A stretch of 37,298 nt of DNA, taken from positions 1 through 37,298 of IMG/VR virus record IMGVR_UViG_3300018080_000348; one strand, written 5' to 3'. This DNA is from a virus. The notes beneath the pieces were generated by a model, which saw nothing but the letters and a program-made list of their open reading frames with translations, had not been told where the DNA came from and did no database searches. How positions within the stretch are numbered: position 1 is the stretch's first letter; the number at the start of each line of letters is the position of its first letter. A program made the translations under genes and the position numbers. This document shows, in pieces, positions 16,352 through 22,860 of the stretch.

Positions 16352-17123
16352 GTGCCACCTCCATAGATTCTTCTCTAATCTTCTCTAGACGAGCATAAAT
16401 CTTATCTGCGTGTTCGATTGGGATGTCCCTCATATCAATTTCCTGTCTTTCTAAATAAGAAATCACCTGTTCTCGATATTCAGGGTGATTCAACAGCTCT
16501 TCGTCTAAGATTTGAGCTCCATCTTCTCCAATAGTTTCGGAATGAATCGAACTTTCCGGAATTTCCGGAATATTCCTCTCTGATTCCAGGGCTATTTCGT
16601 CGGATTGCGTCGGAATTGCCGTATCCGATGAAACCTCACCCTGTACATAACAGCCCTTAATCACATCGGGGAAAAGCTGTCTTGCCAGACGACTCAACGC
16701 CCTAGCAAATAGCATGTCCTTGGGATATGCCCGCCAGCTCATTCCTCCGGCCACTCCTGCGCGTTTTGCGTCTTCAATAGAAAAAGACTCTACCCAGGTG
16801 TCGTTTGTGTCTGCGCGCTTCCCATGAAGGATACAGACGGTATCATTACTTCTTTTGTCCTTAGTGATTGAGTGCCCTGCTTGACGAATCAACGTGTTCA
16901 TCATCATCGATGACATCTCAACCCTACCTTTTACGAAATACATCCCACCATTCAAGGCATGAAGAGGATCAACACCAACAGATTTCGCCGTCTCTACGAT
17001 AGCAAAAATTCCATCTGGGCCAATCTTCTTATAGTGGGGTGACTGCATCAACGTTTGACACAGCTTTTGAGTGTTCTGTAACTCCATCAAGGAGTTATCT
17101 ATCTTGCTTAGTTCTTTAGTCAT
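16344..17123 (-). CDS. recT: RecT-type single-strand annealing protein
   Basis: This 259-residue protein matches the RecT/Bet superfamily pattern: VDPLHALNGGMYFVKGRVEM at about 51-70, NTLIRQAGHSI, a GKRADTNDTW strand, and the strongly conserved YPKDMLFARALSRLARQLFP followed by D-V-I at about 133-155. Family members coat single strands and anneal homologues, working with a partner exonuclease. Here that partner is the next gene (8-base overlap). The C-terminal 90 residues are acidic and less conserved. AGGAG precedes the ATG. The pair probably makes replication concatemers or circularises the genome. Confidence 0.85.
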   Translation of the reverse strand: MTKELSKIDNSLMELQNTQKLCQTLMQSPHYKKIGPDGIFAIVETAKSVGVDPLHALNGGMYFVKGRVEMSSMMMNTLIRQAGHSITKDKRSNDTVCILHGKRADTNDTWVESFSIEDAKRAGVAGGMSWRAYPKDMLFARALSRLARQLFPDVIKGCYVQGEVSSDTAIPTQSDEIALESERNIPEIPESSIHSETIGEDGAQILDEELLNHPEYREQVISYLERQEIDMRDIPIEHADKIYARLEKIREESMEVAHG

Positions 17124-17141
17124 AATGGTTCTCCTGTGTTC

Positions 17142-17252
17142 TTATTCTCTTTCTTTAAAGGTTATGTTTTTCATAACCAATATCAATATCGGTGTGGTGA
17201 CGATTAAATATAAAAACAACCACCACAAATAATATAATAATGTGTCCAACAT
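17142..17252 (-). CDS. 36-residue membrane microprotein
   Basis: The ATG at 17252 follows a perfect AGGAGG. The peptide opens MLDTLLYYLWWLFLYLIV and continues hydrophobic to about residue 27 before a charged end (KNITFKERE), so it should cross the membrane once. The gene begins 5 bases after the upstream stop and ends just before the recT ribosome site, as a real operon member would. No homologue is recognised. It may modulate lysis or the envelope, but this is open. Confidence 0.6.
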   Translation of the reverse strand: MLDTLLYYLWWLFLYLIVTTPILILVMKNITFKERE

Positions 17253-17257
17253 GCACA

Positions 17258-17563
17258 CTACCTCCTATTGTTCAGGTGATCTATAGTTGCTCGTTGATAT
17301 CCAAGATACCACTGCATTAGATCGTTCGATTTCTTTTTCTCTAAGATGGGCTCTCCTTTATGGATAGCCACATCAAGTTCGCCACATACCTCGTCGAGGC
17401 AAAATTCAAGTTTCATAACATCTCCGCTCTCATAGACAGCTTCGATGATTCCTTGCACGTGATCGCGCAAATGTTCAAGATTAGGAACCTCTTCTTCTCG
17501 GACATAGCCGGCAGGTTCCTCATAATCGTAATCATAATCATAATTGTAGTCATATTCTATCAT
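17258..17563 (-). CDS. Hypothetical protein with Tyr-Asp repeat N-terminus
   Basis: The 101-residue product opens with alternating Tyr/Asp (YDYNYDYDYDYDYEE), encoded by imperfect hexanucleotide repeats. An acidic helical domain (EHLRDHVQGIIEAVYES) follows, then a C-terminal WYLGYQRATIDHLNNRR helix. The leader carries ACACACGGAGCACCACC directly before the ATG. No function is recognised; the aromatic-acidic tail might be flexible or mimic nucleic acid. Confidence 0.65.
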   Translation of the reverse strand: MIEYDYNYDYDYDYEEPAGYVREEEVPNLEHLRDHVQGIIEAVYESGDVMKLEFCLDEVCGELDVAIHKGEPILEKKKSNDLMQWYLGYQRATIDHLNNRR

Positions 17564-17571
17564 GGTGGTGC

Positions 17572-17580
17572 TCCGTGTGT
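17572..17580 (-). repeat. ACACACGGA box, copy 2 (minus strand)
   Basis: Exact 9-mer on the minus strand; GGAG of the box is the ribosome site for the gene starting at 17563. In this copy GCACCAC, elsewhere the hairpin-loop motif, directly follows the box. Confidence 0.6.
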
Positions 17581-17602
17581 AAAAATTAAGGTTTGTTATC
17601 TC

Positions 17603-17788
17603 CTAAACATTCTCCTTTTTAGGATTTGTCGTCGAACTTTTTTCTATGTCTTGTTTTGTTATTTCTTCACCACAGCACAAACAAACAATAGCATCCCACG
17701 CCATATGAAATACTCGTGTCTTAGCAGTACAATGTGGACACTCAATCATTATTTTTTCTTCTTCCACTTCTTCCCTCTCCAAGTTCAT
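17603..17788 (-). CDS. Zinc-ribbon protein, first gene of the recombination operon
   Basis: The protein has 61 residues. ECPHC near residue 16 and CLCCG near residue 36 form a two-knuckle zinc ribbon. The start at 17788 has only a weak ribosome site; the internal Met at 17749 (MIECPHC) would give a 48-residue protein and is an equally good choice. It is the promoter-proximal gene of the minus operon. A role in nucleic-acid binding is inferred from the fold. Confidence 0.6.
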   Translation of the reverse strand: MNLEREEVEEEKIMIECPHCTAKTRVFHMAWDAIVCLCCGEEITKQDIEKSSTTNPKKENV

Positions 17789-17917
17789 GAGCTTCTGCTC
17801 GTTTCAGATTCACCCATAATCTAACATGATGTTGCTTTTTCACACAAGAAAAAAAACAGGATGATGAAAAAAAATCAAATTGGTAAGATTACACAGCTAA
17901 ATAACAAGGAGATAAAC
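17789..17917. promoter_or_regulatory. Divergent regulatory region with palindrome
   Basis: This segment separates the minus recombination operon from the plus Cro-like gene. It contains the perfect 11-base palindrome AACATGATGTT (17823-17833). On the minus strand TTGTGT and TAGATT, 18 bases apart, flank it as possible -35 and -10 boxes. An operator bound by the neighbouring regulator is the natural guess. The plus-strand promoter is not clear. Confidence 0.45.
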
Positions 17918-18202
17918 ATGAAGCTTAGAGACTGGCTAATCGATAGAAGAATCACACAAAAACAATTCGCTAGTGCTGTTGGAGTTACACGCTGTCATCT
18001 TAGTAGTGTAATGAGCGGCTTTAAACCAGCAGGAAAAAAGCTAGCCAAAAGCATAGAGGTTGCAACCCATGGAAATATAACATCTGATGATATTCTGTCA
18101 GGCAGGGCAATAGGGTATGAAGGAAAAAAAAGAAAGGTGAGCTTTATAAAAAATTCTTCCAGCAATAATTTTAGTTCTCAAAAAAGATTTAGTCTTCTAT
18201 AA
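17918..18202 (+). CDS. Cro/XRE-like helix-turn-helix regulator
   Basis: The protein has 94 residues from the ATG at 17918, chosen because AAGGAG lies 6 bases upstream; the frame is open further (to 17861) but without a ribosome site. The HTH reads ITQKQFASAVGVTRCHLSSV at residues 12-31, close to the Cro/C1 pattern, followed by a helix and a basic Ser-rich tail. It faces the recombination operon across a palindrome, the arrangement of a phage genetic switch. No matching larger CI-like repressor is seen, so this may control early genes in a simpler way. Confidence 0.8.
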   Translation: MKLRDWLIDRRITQKQFASAVGVTRCHLSSVMSGFKPAGKKLAKSIEVATHGNITSDDILSGRAIGYEGKKRKVSFIKNSSSNNFSSQKRFSLL

Positions 18203-18215
18203 AGATTCTGTAAAG

Positions 18216-18279
18216 GGTTTCCGTGGGGAAAAAGAGCAGTTCCCCGCACCACCGAGAAACTGCCACTACACACGGAACC
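18216..18279 (+). ncRNA. Structured leader segment with GCACCAC and box (copy 4)
   Basis: GGTTTCCGTG (18216-18225) can pair with CACGGAACC (18271-18279) with a single bulge. The enclosed part can form GGGAA/TTCCC (18226-18230 with 18240-18244) or, alternatively, GCAGTT/AACTGC (18236-18241 with 18258-18263). GCACCAC is at 18246-18252. The ACACACGGA box (18268-18276) forms part of the closing helix. No start codon follows closely, unlike the other copies. Confidence 0.45.
18268..18276 (+). repeat. ACACACGGA box, copy 3
   Basis: Exact 9-mer in a non-coding segment without a nearby ATG, which argues that the conserved word is more than a ribosome site. Confidence 0.55.
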
Positions 18280-18320
18280 ACTACGACTGACTGTCGCAGA
18301 CGGTTAGAAACCACAACACC

Positions 18321-18367
18321 AAAAAAAAGAACTCTCCCTCATCCATGAGTGGGTCATCCGCTTTTTT
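18321..18367 (+). terminator. Possible terminator after the Cro-like gene
   Basis: An A-run (18321-18328) and a T-run (18362-18367) flank an imperfect hairpin built on CTCAT-cc-ATGAG (18339-18350) with further pairs outside one mismatch. It could stop transcripts from either side. The rest of the roughly 300 bases before the leader ORF shows no gene; an AGGAGG at 18461-18466 has no ORF close behind it. Confidence 0.4.
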
Positions 18368-18498
18368 CGTGTCAGTGGCTGAAGGCAGCATATAAAACTG
18401 CGTGATTTAGCGCAACCATAAAAAAGGACTTAATGGTTTCATTAAAAAAACCCACTCAACCAGGAGGGAAGAGCGGGCCTACATAGGAGGTACCCTCA

Positions 18499-18570
18499 AT
18501 GTACCTAGTTCAGAAGATATCAGATTTAACGAATAAAAAGCAACCTCTAAACACTGGAGGTGCAAAATGA
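18499..18570 (+). CDS. 23-codon leader ORF coupled to the replication gene
   Basis: The ATG at 18499 follows a strong AGGAGG (18485-18490) and the ORF encodes MYLVQKISDLTNKKQPLNTG plus GAK. Its TGA overlaps the next ATG (ATGA). AGGTAC (18488-18493) and GTACCT (18501-18506) can form a hairpin around the leader start. ACCTC (18543-18547) pairs with GAGGT (18557-18561), the ribosome site of the downstream gene. A ribosome translating the leader would open that second hairpin. The peptide itself probably has no separate function. Confidence 0.5.
   Translation: MYLVQKISDLTNKKQPLNTGGAK
18543..18561 (+). promoter_or_regulatory. Hairpin masking the ribosome site of the replication gene
   Basis: ACCTC (18543-18547) and GAGGT (18557-18561) are perfectly complementary across a 9-base loop; GGAGG (18556-18560) is the SD for the ATG at 18567. 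The 5' arm lies in the leader ORF, so leader translation should expose the site. Confidence 0.45.
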
Positions 18571-19529
18571 CAATCATTCGAACCTTACATAACAGAGAAA
18601 ATCCATATGTGATGATCAATAAAAAAGCCACCGAAGACTCAAATCTGTCGCTTCGAGCTCTTGGATTATGGGTTAAGTGCATAGCAAAGCCTGATAATTG
18701 GACATTCCGAATAGATAAAATGATAGCTGAAAGTAAGGAAGGAAGAGACGCGGTCAAGAACACAATCAAAGAGCTTATAGAAAACGGATATTGCTTCAAG
18801 GTCCAAACCACAGAAAGAGATGAAAGCGGGAAAATATTATTCGGAAAAACCGAATACGTAATCTTGGAGTTCAAGGCTAATAAAGAAGAGGTGGAAATCC
18901 TAAAAAAACAGTTTGAAGAAGCGCTGGCAGAAGAAGGAAAAGGTGTTGTTAAAAAAAACGTTCCGTTTACTGACATTCCGTTAACGGAAGTTTCAGCAAC
19001 GGAAAAACGGCCCCTAATAATTAATAATGATAAACAAGTAATAAAAGAACAACTACCCGACCAGCAAAACGACCCACCAGAACCACAATCTAAAGTCGAA
19101 TCAAAAAAAGTAGTGGTAGTTCCTTCTCTTTGTCTAGAATTAGGAGCGACAGAAGACAGCTATCGACGATTACTCAAACTTTTCCCTGAAAAACAAATAC
19201 TTAAAGCCTGCGAAGTTGCTAAGAGCCAAGACACAATCCCTGAAAACTTCTTCGGCTGGATAAGAGACTGCATTACATACGAGTGGGAGCCTAAAGCTTC
19301 AGGAGAAGAGCAAGAAGCGCATAATAAAAAAATCTTACATGAGTGTTTTGGTCAGCTAGACGGAAAGGAAAGATGGGGGCGGAAAATAACCATCGGACCC
19401 AACTACATTGAATTTCTCATCGGAGGGGTTCACAACAAGATGGAAATTTTCAAAACAAACGAAGATTCATTTGAGTTTAGGGTGAGAAAACATATTAAAA
19501 TGCTTCAGGATGGACACAACTGTGCCTAG
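18567..19529 (+). CDS. Winged-helix replication-initiator-like protein
   Basis: This 320-residue protein has an N-terminal winged helix at about 10-80 (ATEDSNLSLRALGLWVKCIA, then a recognition-like helix DAVKNTIKELIENGY), as in phage replication proteins with a helix-turn-helix front end. After a Pro/Gln-rich linker (about 150-175), residues 180-245 form a helical domain (LLKLFPEKQILKACEVAK, FFGWIRDCITYEW). A mixed C-terminal extension follows. It heads the early plus-strand block that includes RusA. As no polymerase or helicase is encoded, it probably recruits host replication proteins to an origin, perhaps within its own gene; this is inferred. Confidence 0.65.
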   Translation: MTIIRTLHNRENPYVMINKKATEDSNLSLRALGLWVKCIAKPDNWTFRIDKMIAESKEGRDAVKNTIKELIENGYCFKVQTTERDESGKILFGKTEYVILEFKANKEEVEILKKQFEEALAEEGKGVVKKNVPFTDIPLTEVSATEKRPLIINNDKQVIKEQLPDQQNDPPEPQSKVESKKVVVVPSLCLELGATEDSYRRLLKLFPEKQILKACEVAKSQDTIPENFFGWIRDCITYEWEPKASGEEQEAHNKKILHECFGQLDGKERWGRKITIGPNYIEFLIGGVHNKMEIFKTNEDSFEFRVRKHIKMLQDGHNCA

Positions 19530-19611
19530 AATCGCAAAACTATGGTAAGGTGGGGCCTGTAGACATTTAAACCAAGAAATGACGATATAGAGCAAGCATG
19601 GAGGTTTAAGG

Positions 19612-20004
19612 ATGCTTGATGAAATGTATAAGAAAAACCTTAAAGAGGCGATGCCAGTGTTTAGCAGTCTTGAATTCCCAGAGGTATTAAAGGCTTGTAG
19701 AGAGCTTATGGGGTTAAAGCAATACGCAGCAAGCGATTACTTGGGATTTGAAAACCCTAGATATAAAAAACTTGAACTCGGAAGATTTAGCGAGCCTATT
19801 GAGCCGTGGGAAATGGAAAGGTTAGAGCAATTCTTTCAGCTTCCAGAGGGGATGTTGCAAAAGAAACAAAAAGACTTCCTGACTAAGCGCAATTGTGATA
19901 GAAAAGGAGTATGTCAAGATGTTTGGAGCACCATTGAATCCGCGAGAGGTATTAGAGCACAAAGAAGTGAGCCAAATTATAAAAGAGTACGAGGAACTCT
20001 TTAA
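19612..20004 (+). CDS. Helix-turn-helix protein
   Basis: The protein has 130 residues. Residues 25-85 look like an XRE-type HTH (LKACRELMGLKQYAASDYLG, then KKLELGRFSEPIEPWE), usually a DNA-binding regulator of early genes. The ATG follows GGAGG at slightly long spacing. The last 28 residues are read from DNA shared with the next gene (86-base overlap) and are basic and irregular. It starts after an 82-base gap in which no clear promoter is seen. Confidence 0.65.
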   Translation: MLDEMYKKNLKEAMPVFSSLEFPEVLKACRELMGLKQYAASDYLGFENPRYKKLELGRFSEPIEPWEMERLEQFFQLPEGMLQKKQKDFLTKRNCDRKGVCQDVWSTIESARGIRAQRSEPNYKRVRGTL

Positions 20005-20212
20005 GGGAAAACAGTTTTTCGATAGTCAATTTGATGAAATAGATCGAGAAATATGGAGGTACCACTGTGAAAAAAGAGACTACACATCCTACGACGTCGA
20101 AAGAAAAACAGGAATTTGCGCATGGGCAATCGTTAGAAGAGCACGAAGAATTATCGACCAAACTAGATGGTATATTCGAGAAAGATTCCCTGAGTATTTG
20201 TCTTCCAGGTGA
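19919..20212 (+). CDS. Hypothetical helical protein with HTH-like end
   Basis: This 97-residue protein starts at the ATG at 19919, preferred over an upstream GTG because AAGGAG lies 9 bases before it. The C-terminal half (YDVERKTGICAWAIVRRARR) resembles a small HTH found in regulators of late transcription or in Holliday-junction-linked operons. The gene overlaps the HTH gene by 86 bases and rusA by 146 bases. A regulator is plausible but unproven. Confidence 0.6.
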   Translation: MFGAPLNPREVLEHKEVSQIIKEYEELFKGKQFFDSQFDEIDREIWRYHCEKRDYTSYDVERKTGICAWAIVRRARRIIDQTRWYIRERFPEYLSSR

Positions 20213-20612
20213 TCCAATTGCAAAGATGCGACATCGAGATGCAAAAAGCGGGAAATACGGTAGAAAAAGGATAAGGTATGACCCTCAAAATGAAGAGAAG
20301 CAGACACTTAAGTGGAAACTAAAAGCAAGAATGGCTGGGCGACAACCACTAGACGGCCCTGTCGAGCTTTATATGCTCTGTGTGATGAAGGAGCCTAAGA
20401 ATAAGAAATATGACTTTCCTATCACAAAGCCAGACCTTGATAATCTAGAGAAATGGATAGGTGATGTAGGCAATAAGATTTTATGGCACGACGATAGCCA
20501 AATCGTGGCCAACAGAACAATGAAAATATATGGCACGGAACCAAAAACAGTTATTATGGCGAGGAAGATAGATGCTAGCTACCTTGAGGCACCAAAAAAC
20601 TTTACTTATTGA
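20067..20612 (+). CDS. rusA: RusA-like Holliday-junction resolvase
   Basis: This 181-residue protein starts at a GTG with GGAGG seven bases upstream. The RusA core begins near residue 43 (ICLPGDPIAKMRHR). The signature KPDLDNLEKW (121-130) supplies Asp123 and Asp125, and WHDDSQI (140-146) supplies the third acidic position. The family resolves four-way junctions as a dimer. With the exonuclease and annealing protein it completes a recombination set that would resolve branched replication products before packaging. The N-terminal 44 residues lie in the 146-base overlap with the previous gene and may be an added extension. Confidence 0.88.
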   Translation: MKKETTHPTTSKEKQEFAHGQSLEEHEELSTKLDGIFEKDSLSICLPGDPIAKMRHRDAKSGKYGRKRIRYDPQNEEKQTLKWKLKARMAGRQPLDGPVELYMLCVMKEPKNKKYDFPITKPDLDNLEKWIGDVGNKILWHDDSQIVANRTMKIYGTEPKTVIMARKIDASYLEAPKNFTY

Positions 20613-20847
20613 AATGGACAAGTTTGAACTTGATGGAATTGTCGGTGGAATTCCTATGAAATGCGTAATTCAAGGACCTGCCGCAATCGATGACATTCAA
20701 ATTGAGTGCGAGATTGTATGTACAAATCCGATAGAATCCGTTTCTCAGAGCGGGGAAGGATATAAGATATACGATGACGGAGAAAGATTTGTGAAATTCA
20801 AAGACAAGATTGAAGAACGTAAAGGATCGCCAAATGTTAAGCGCTAA
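20572..20847 (+). CDS. Hypothetical protein
   Basis: This 91-residue, beta-rich and acidic protein (GIPMKCVIQGPAAIDDIQIE, CEIVCTNPIES) starts inside the end of rusA (41-base overlap), where GAGG is correctly spaced. An internal ATG (20614) lies after the rusA stop but has no ribosome site. Three cysteines are present without a metal pattern. No family recognised. Confidence 0.6.
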   Translation: MLATLRHQKTLLIEMDKFELDGIVGGIPMKCVIQGPAAIDDIQIECEIVCTNPIESVSQSGEGYKIYDDGERFVKFKDKIEERKGSPNVKR

Positions 20848-21157
20848 AGAAAGAAAAGAAATTATTCACGCTATCAGAGAGAAGTTTGGAGAGATTCCAC
20901 TCGATGACATTGAAGACGCATTGGAAAAACACACAGATGAAATGGAAATCTTAAGGGATGTTGACCCAGAGCTTCTTTGTCGAATAGTTATGACTGTGAT
21001 GGTTCCTCTCCTGAAATTTGTTGGTGGGATGCAAGCACAAGATGTGCTGAGAGTTCAAGATGGGGCAAGCGATATGTTTTCTATTTATGAAGTTCTTGGT
21101 GAAGAGGGGATTGAAGGTTTAATCGAACGTGTGAGGGAAAATTTTGAAGAAGAGTAA
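20834..21157 (+). CDS. Hypothetical acidic helical protein
   Basis: The 107-residue product starts at the ATG at 20834 behind AAGGAT; the frame is open a little further to a TTG. It is helical and acidic (LDDIEDALEKHTDEMEIL), with a hydrophobic middle (LLCRIVMTVMVPLLKFVGG) that is more likely a buried helix than a membrane span. It overlaps both neighbours. Function unknown. Confidence 0.6.
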   Translation: MLSAKERKEIIHAIREKFGEIPLDDIEDALEKHTDEMEILRDVDPELLCRIVMTVMVPLLKFVGGMQAQDVLRVQDGASDMFSIYEVLGEEGIEGLIERVRENFEEE

Positions 21158-21386
21158 AGAAAAGCTAGAAAAAAGAAAAAACCTTACCGAGGACGTTAGA
21201 AAGGTGACGAAATTACTGGCTAACGCACTTGATTTAAACGATGTTGGATATTTTGAAGGCTTTTTGGCTTTATTGGGTTTAGCCGGACAGTGCGCTCATA
21301 ACGTTGATATGTCAGTAGACGAATTTATTGAGAGTGCAAAGAAGATGTTTTTATCTGTGAAGAGGGAAAATGAAAATACCAAGTGA
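21144..21386 (+). CDS. Hypothetical protein with TTG start
   Basis: The 80-residue product has no ATG; the TTG at 21144 has GAGGG seven bases before it. The N-terminus is very basic (KKSKEKLEKRKN) and the remainder forms amphipathic helices with a hydrophobic patch (FEGFLALLGLAGQCAHNVDM). It overlaps the previous gene by 14 bases and the next by 17. No family recognised. Confidence 0.55.
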   Translation: MKKSKEKLEKRKNLTEDVRKVTKLLANALDLNDVGYFEGFLALLGLAGQCAHNVDMSVDEFIESAKKMFLSVKRENENTK

Positions 21387-21651
21387 AGAATTTTGGTTCA
21401 AGATGGGTCTTTGTTGGGGTGCGTCTTCACGTCTAAAGGAACTTATAGATAGTGGGGTTGGCCATAAAGACGTGATGGATGAGGAGAGGGATCGAGCAAC
21501 TTTTATTTGGGAGACACTTTCCGAGGTGTGTGAAACTGTTTATGAAAAAGGTGAGATGATAGATTCAAGGATGAAAAACGTTAAGCAACAACTTGAACAT
21601 CCTATTTTGAAAAGGACAGGTGGGTGTGTTGGAGAAATAGATGATTATTAA
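21370..21651 (+). CDS. Hypothetical helical protein
   Basis: This 93-residue helical protein (FWFKMGLCWGASSRLKELID, then TFIWETLSEVCETVYEKG) starts behind GAGGG and overlaps its upstream neighbour. The composition suggests a small soluble dimer. No motif gives a function. Confidence 0.6.
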   Translation: MKIPSEEFWFKMGLCWGASSRLKELIDSGVGHKDVMDEERDRATFIWETLSEVCETVYEKGEMIDSRMKNVKQQLEHPILKRTGGCVGEIDDY

Positions 21652-21672
21652 ACAAGAAATTTGGAGATATAG

Positions 21673-21915
21673 ATGTATTTATTGAAAATAAAAAGAAAGA
21701 AAGACGAGACACAAAACATAAGCATTCATCTTGCAAACGAATATATTGAATTTGAAAATGTTACAGAAATTATTAAATTTGTTTATGAGAATGCTCTTTT
21801 TATTGAGTCCTACAGAGTATTTGAGCTGAAGAATTTTGAAGAAAATCTAAAGGATTCTATGATTATCGCTTGTGGGAGTTGTGGCGATCCAGGTGGCGTT
21901 AGGATAGAGGCTTAA
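21673..21915 (+). CDS. Hypothetical protein
   Basis: This 80-residue protein of alternating strands and helices (SIHLANEYIEFENVTEIIKF) ends in CGSCGDPGGVRIEA, a single CxxC. GGAG lies before the ATG. The gene is 21 bases after its neighbour and 3 bases before the next. No function recognised. Confidence 0.55.
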   Translation: MYLLKIKRKKDETQNISIHLANEYIEFENVTEIIKFVYENALFIESYRVFELKNFEENLKDSMIIACGSCGDPGGVRIEA

Positions 21916-21918
21916 ATA

Positions 21919-22164
21919 GTGACCGATAAAGAAGAAACATATGACGAATTCGCCAAGAGATATTGGGATGAAATGAAGATTGAGCTTATCAAGTGTTCGA
22001 AGTGTGGCTGGGTTCACTTCCTTGCAGATGACGAGAAAGGGCGAGATTCGTGTTTTTTCTGCAGATCGGACGCTAAGGAGATAATGATTCCAGCGAATTA
22101 CAACGATTGTCCGGTAGGGTGTACATTATCGCCGATAAACAGGAGAAATTATGAAAGAAAATAA
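21919..22164 (+). CDS. Small zinc-ribbon protein (GTG start)
   Basis: The protein has 81 residues. CSKC near residue 26 and CFFC near residue 45 make a zinc ribbon; two further cysteines (NDCPVGC) lie near residue 65. The GTG at 21919 has GAGG eight bases upstream. It overlaps the next gene by 14 bases. A nucleic-acid or protein-binding adaptor is plausible. Confidence 0.6.
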   Translation: MTDKEETYDEFAKRYWDEMKIELIKCSKCGWVHFLADDEKGRDSCFFCRSDAKEIMIPANYNDCPVGCTLSPINRRNYERK

Positions 22165-22615
22165 AACGCTCTCTCGAGAGGATTTAGAGAATACCGACCC
22201 AAGACTCCTCTTTCAAGCAATGGTTGGAGTTGTTGGCCTTGGAAAGACTCAGGAAATTTTTAGTTATTATTTTGAATTGGAGGAAGCTGGTGTGGGCGGC
22301 GAGTGTAAACAACCAACAGATGACCAGCAAACAACCAGCAAAAAATGGAAGGCTGTGATACCTGAAAATTTCACTGAAGGGTTGATTCTCCACTTGCAGA
22401 TGAGGGCAGAAACATACAGAAGGCAGGTATTTTTGCTTTATTCGCTTGTTGGAAAATTAAATCCTAATCTTGGAGATGAAGGGCCCTTAAGAAAAATTTA
22501 TTCTATACCTGGTCCTGTAGAGAAGGCTCTTCATTTCGATAATGATTGGGAAAAAATTTTAGATGAAAAAGTTGATGAGGTTCGGGAGTATATAAAAAAT
22601 TATTCCGAAAGTTAA
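22151..22615 (+). CDS. Hypothetical protein
   Basis: This 154-residue protein starts behind AGGAG. Its N-terminal part contains GVVGLGKTQEI, which resembles a phosphate-binding loop but lacks the spacing of a Walker A motif. A low-complexity Gln/Thr linker (KQPTDDQQTTSKK) follows, then a helical C-terminus (RAETYRRQVFLLYSLVGKL). It is the last gene before a 245-base segment with little coding. Function unknown. Confidence 0.6.
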   Translation: MKENKTLSREDLENTDPRLLFQAMVGVVGLGKTQEIFSYYFELEEAGVGGECKQPTDDQQTTSKKWKAVIPENFTEGLILHLQMRAETYRRQVFLLYSLVGKLNPNLGDEGPLRKIYSIPGPVEKALHFDNDWEKILDEKVDEVREYIKNYSES

Positions 22616-22631
22616 TACTGTCTGAGGAAAA

Positions 22632-22757
22632 ATGGGAGCTATAGATTCCAGAAGGGTGGAGGATAATTCCCGACGAGCATGCCGGAAGCTTTTGTTCGGG
22701 GTTGTTAGGGCAGTATTTTTTAAAAAAATCATCTGGGCACGCTATGAGGAAGTTTAA
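22632..22757 (+). CDS. Possible 41-residue cationic amphipathic peptide
   Basis: The ATG at 22632 follows GAGG. The peptide is strongly basic (SRRVEDNSRRACRK) with a hydrophobic helix (LLFGVVRAVFFKKIIWARY), the look of a membrane-active peptide. It lies alone in a segment without other good genes. An ORF in another frame (22702 onward) covers part of it. Support is limited to the ribosome site and composition. Confidence 0.35.
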   Translation: MGAIDSRRVEDNSRRACRKLLFGVVRAVFFKKIIWARYEEV

Positions 22758-22799
22758 AGGTTTAACATTTCCGAGACCACCACCACCACCTAAAAGAAG

Positions 22800-22844
22800 T
22801 GGTGTATCTCTATACCAAAAGAAAGATGGTGTCATGATACACCA
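22800..22844 (+). other. Nine-base-pair hairpin before the gene at 22861
   Basis: TGGTGTATC (22800-22808) pairs perfectly with GATACACCA (22836-22844) around a 27-base loop. AAGGAGG of the next gene follows 3 bases later. The stretch CCACCACCACCACC just upstream can pair with GTGGTG as an alternative. There is no T-run, so a translational or stability role is more likely than termination. Confidence 0.4.
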
Positions 22845-22860
22845 AAAAGGAGGGCGAGTG

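Noticed and set aside
17360-17824. Plus-strand frame of 154 codons opposite the recombination operon
   Set aside because: Antisense to two well-supported small genes with ribosome sites; its Phe/Ile-rich product is typical of a shadow frame.
18479-18976. Minus-strand frame of 165 codons opposite the replication gene
   Set aside because: It overlaps the winged-helix gene fully and has no ribosome site.
22702-22860. Upstream part of the frame leading to the gene at 22861, with a run of prolines
   Set aside because: It lacks a ribosome site, is compositionally odd, and contains a hairpin; the ATG at 22861 has a near-perfect SD.
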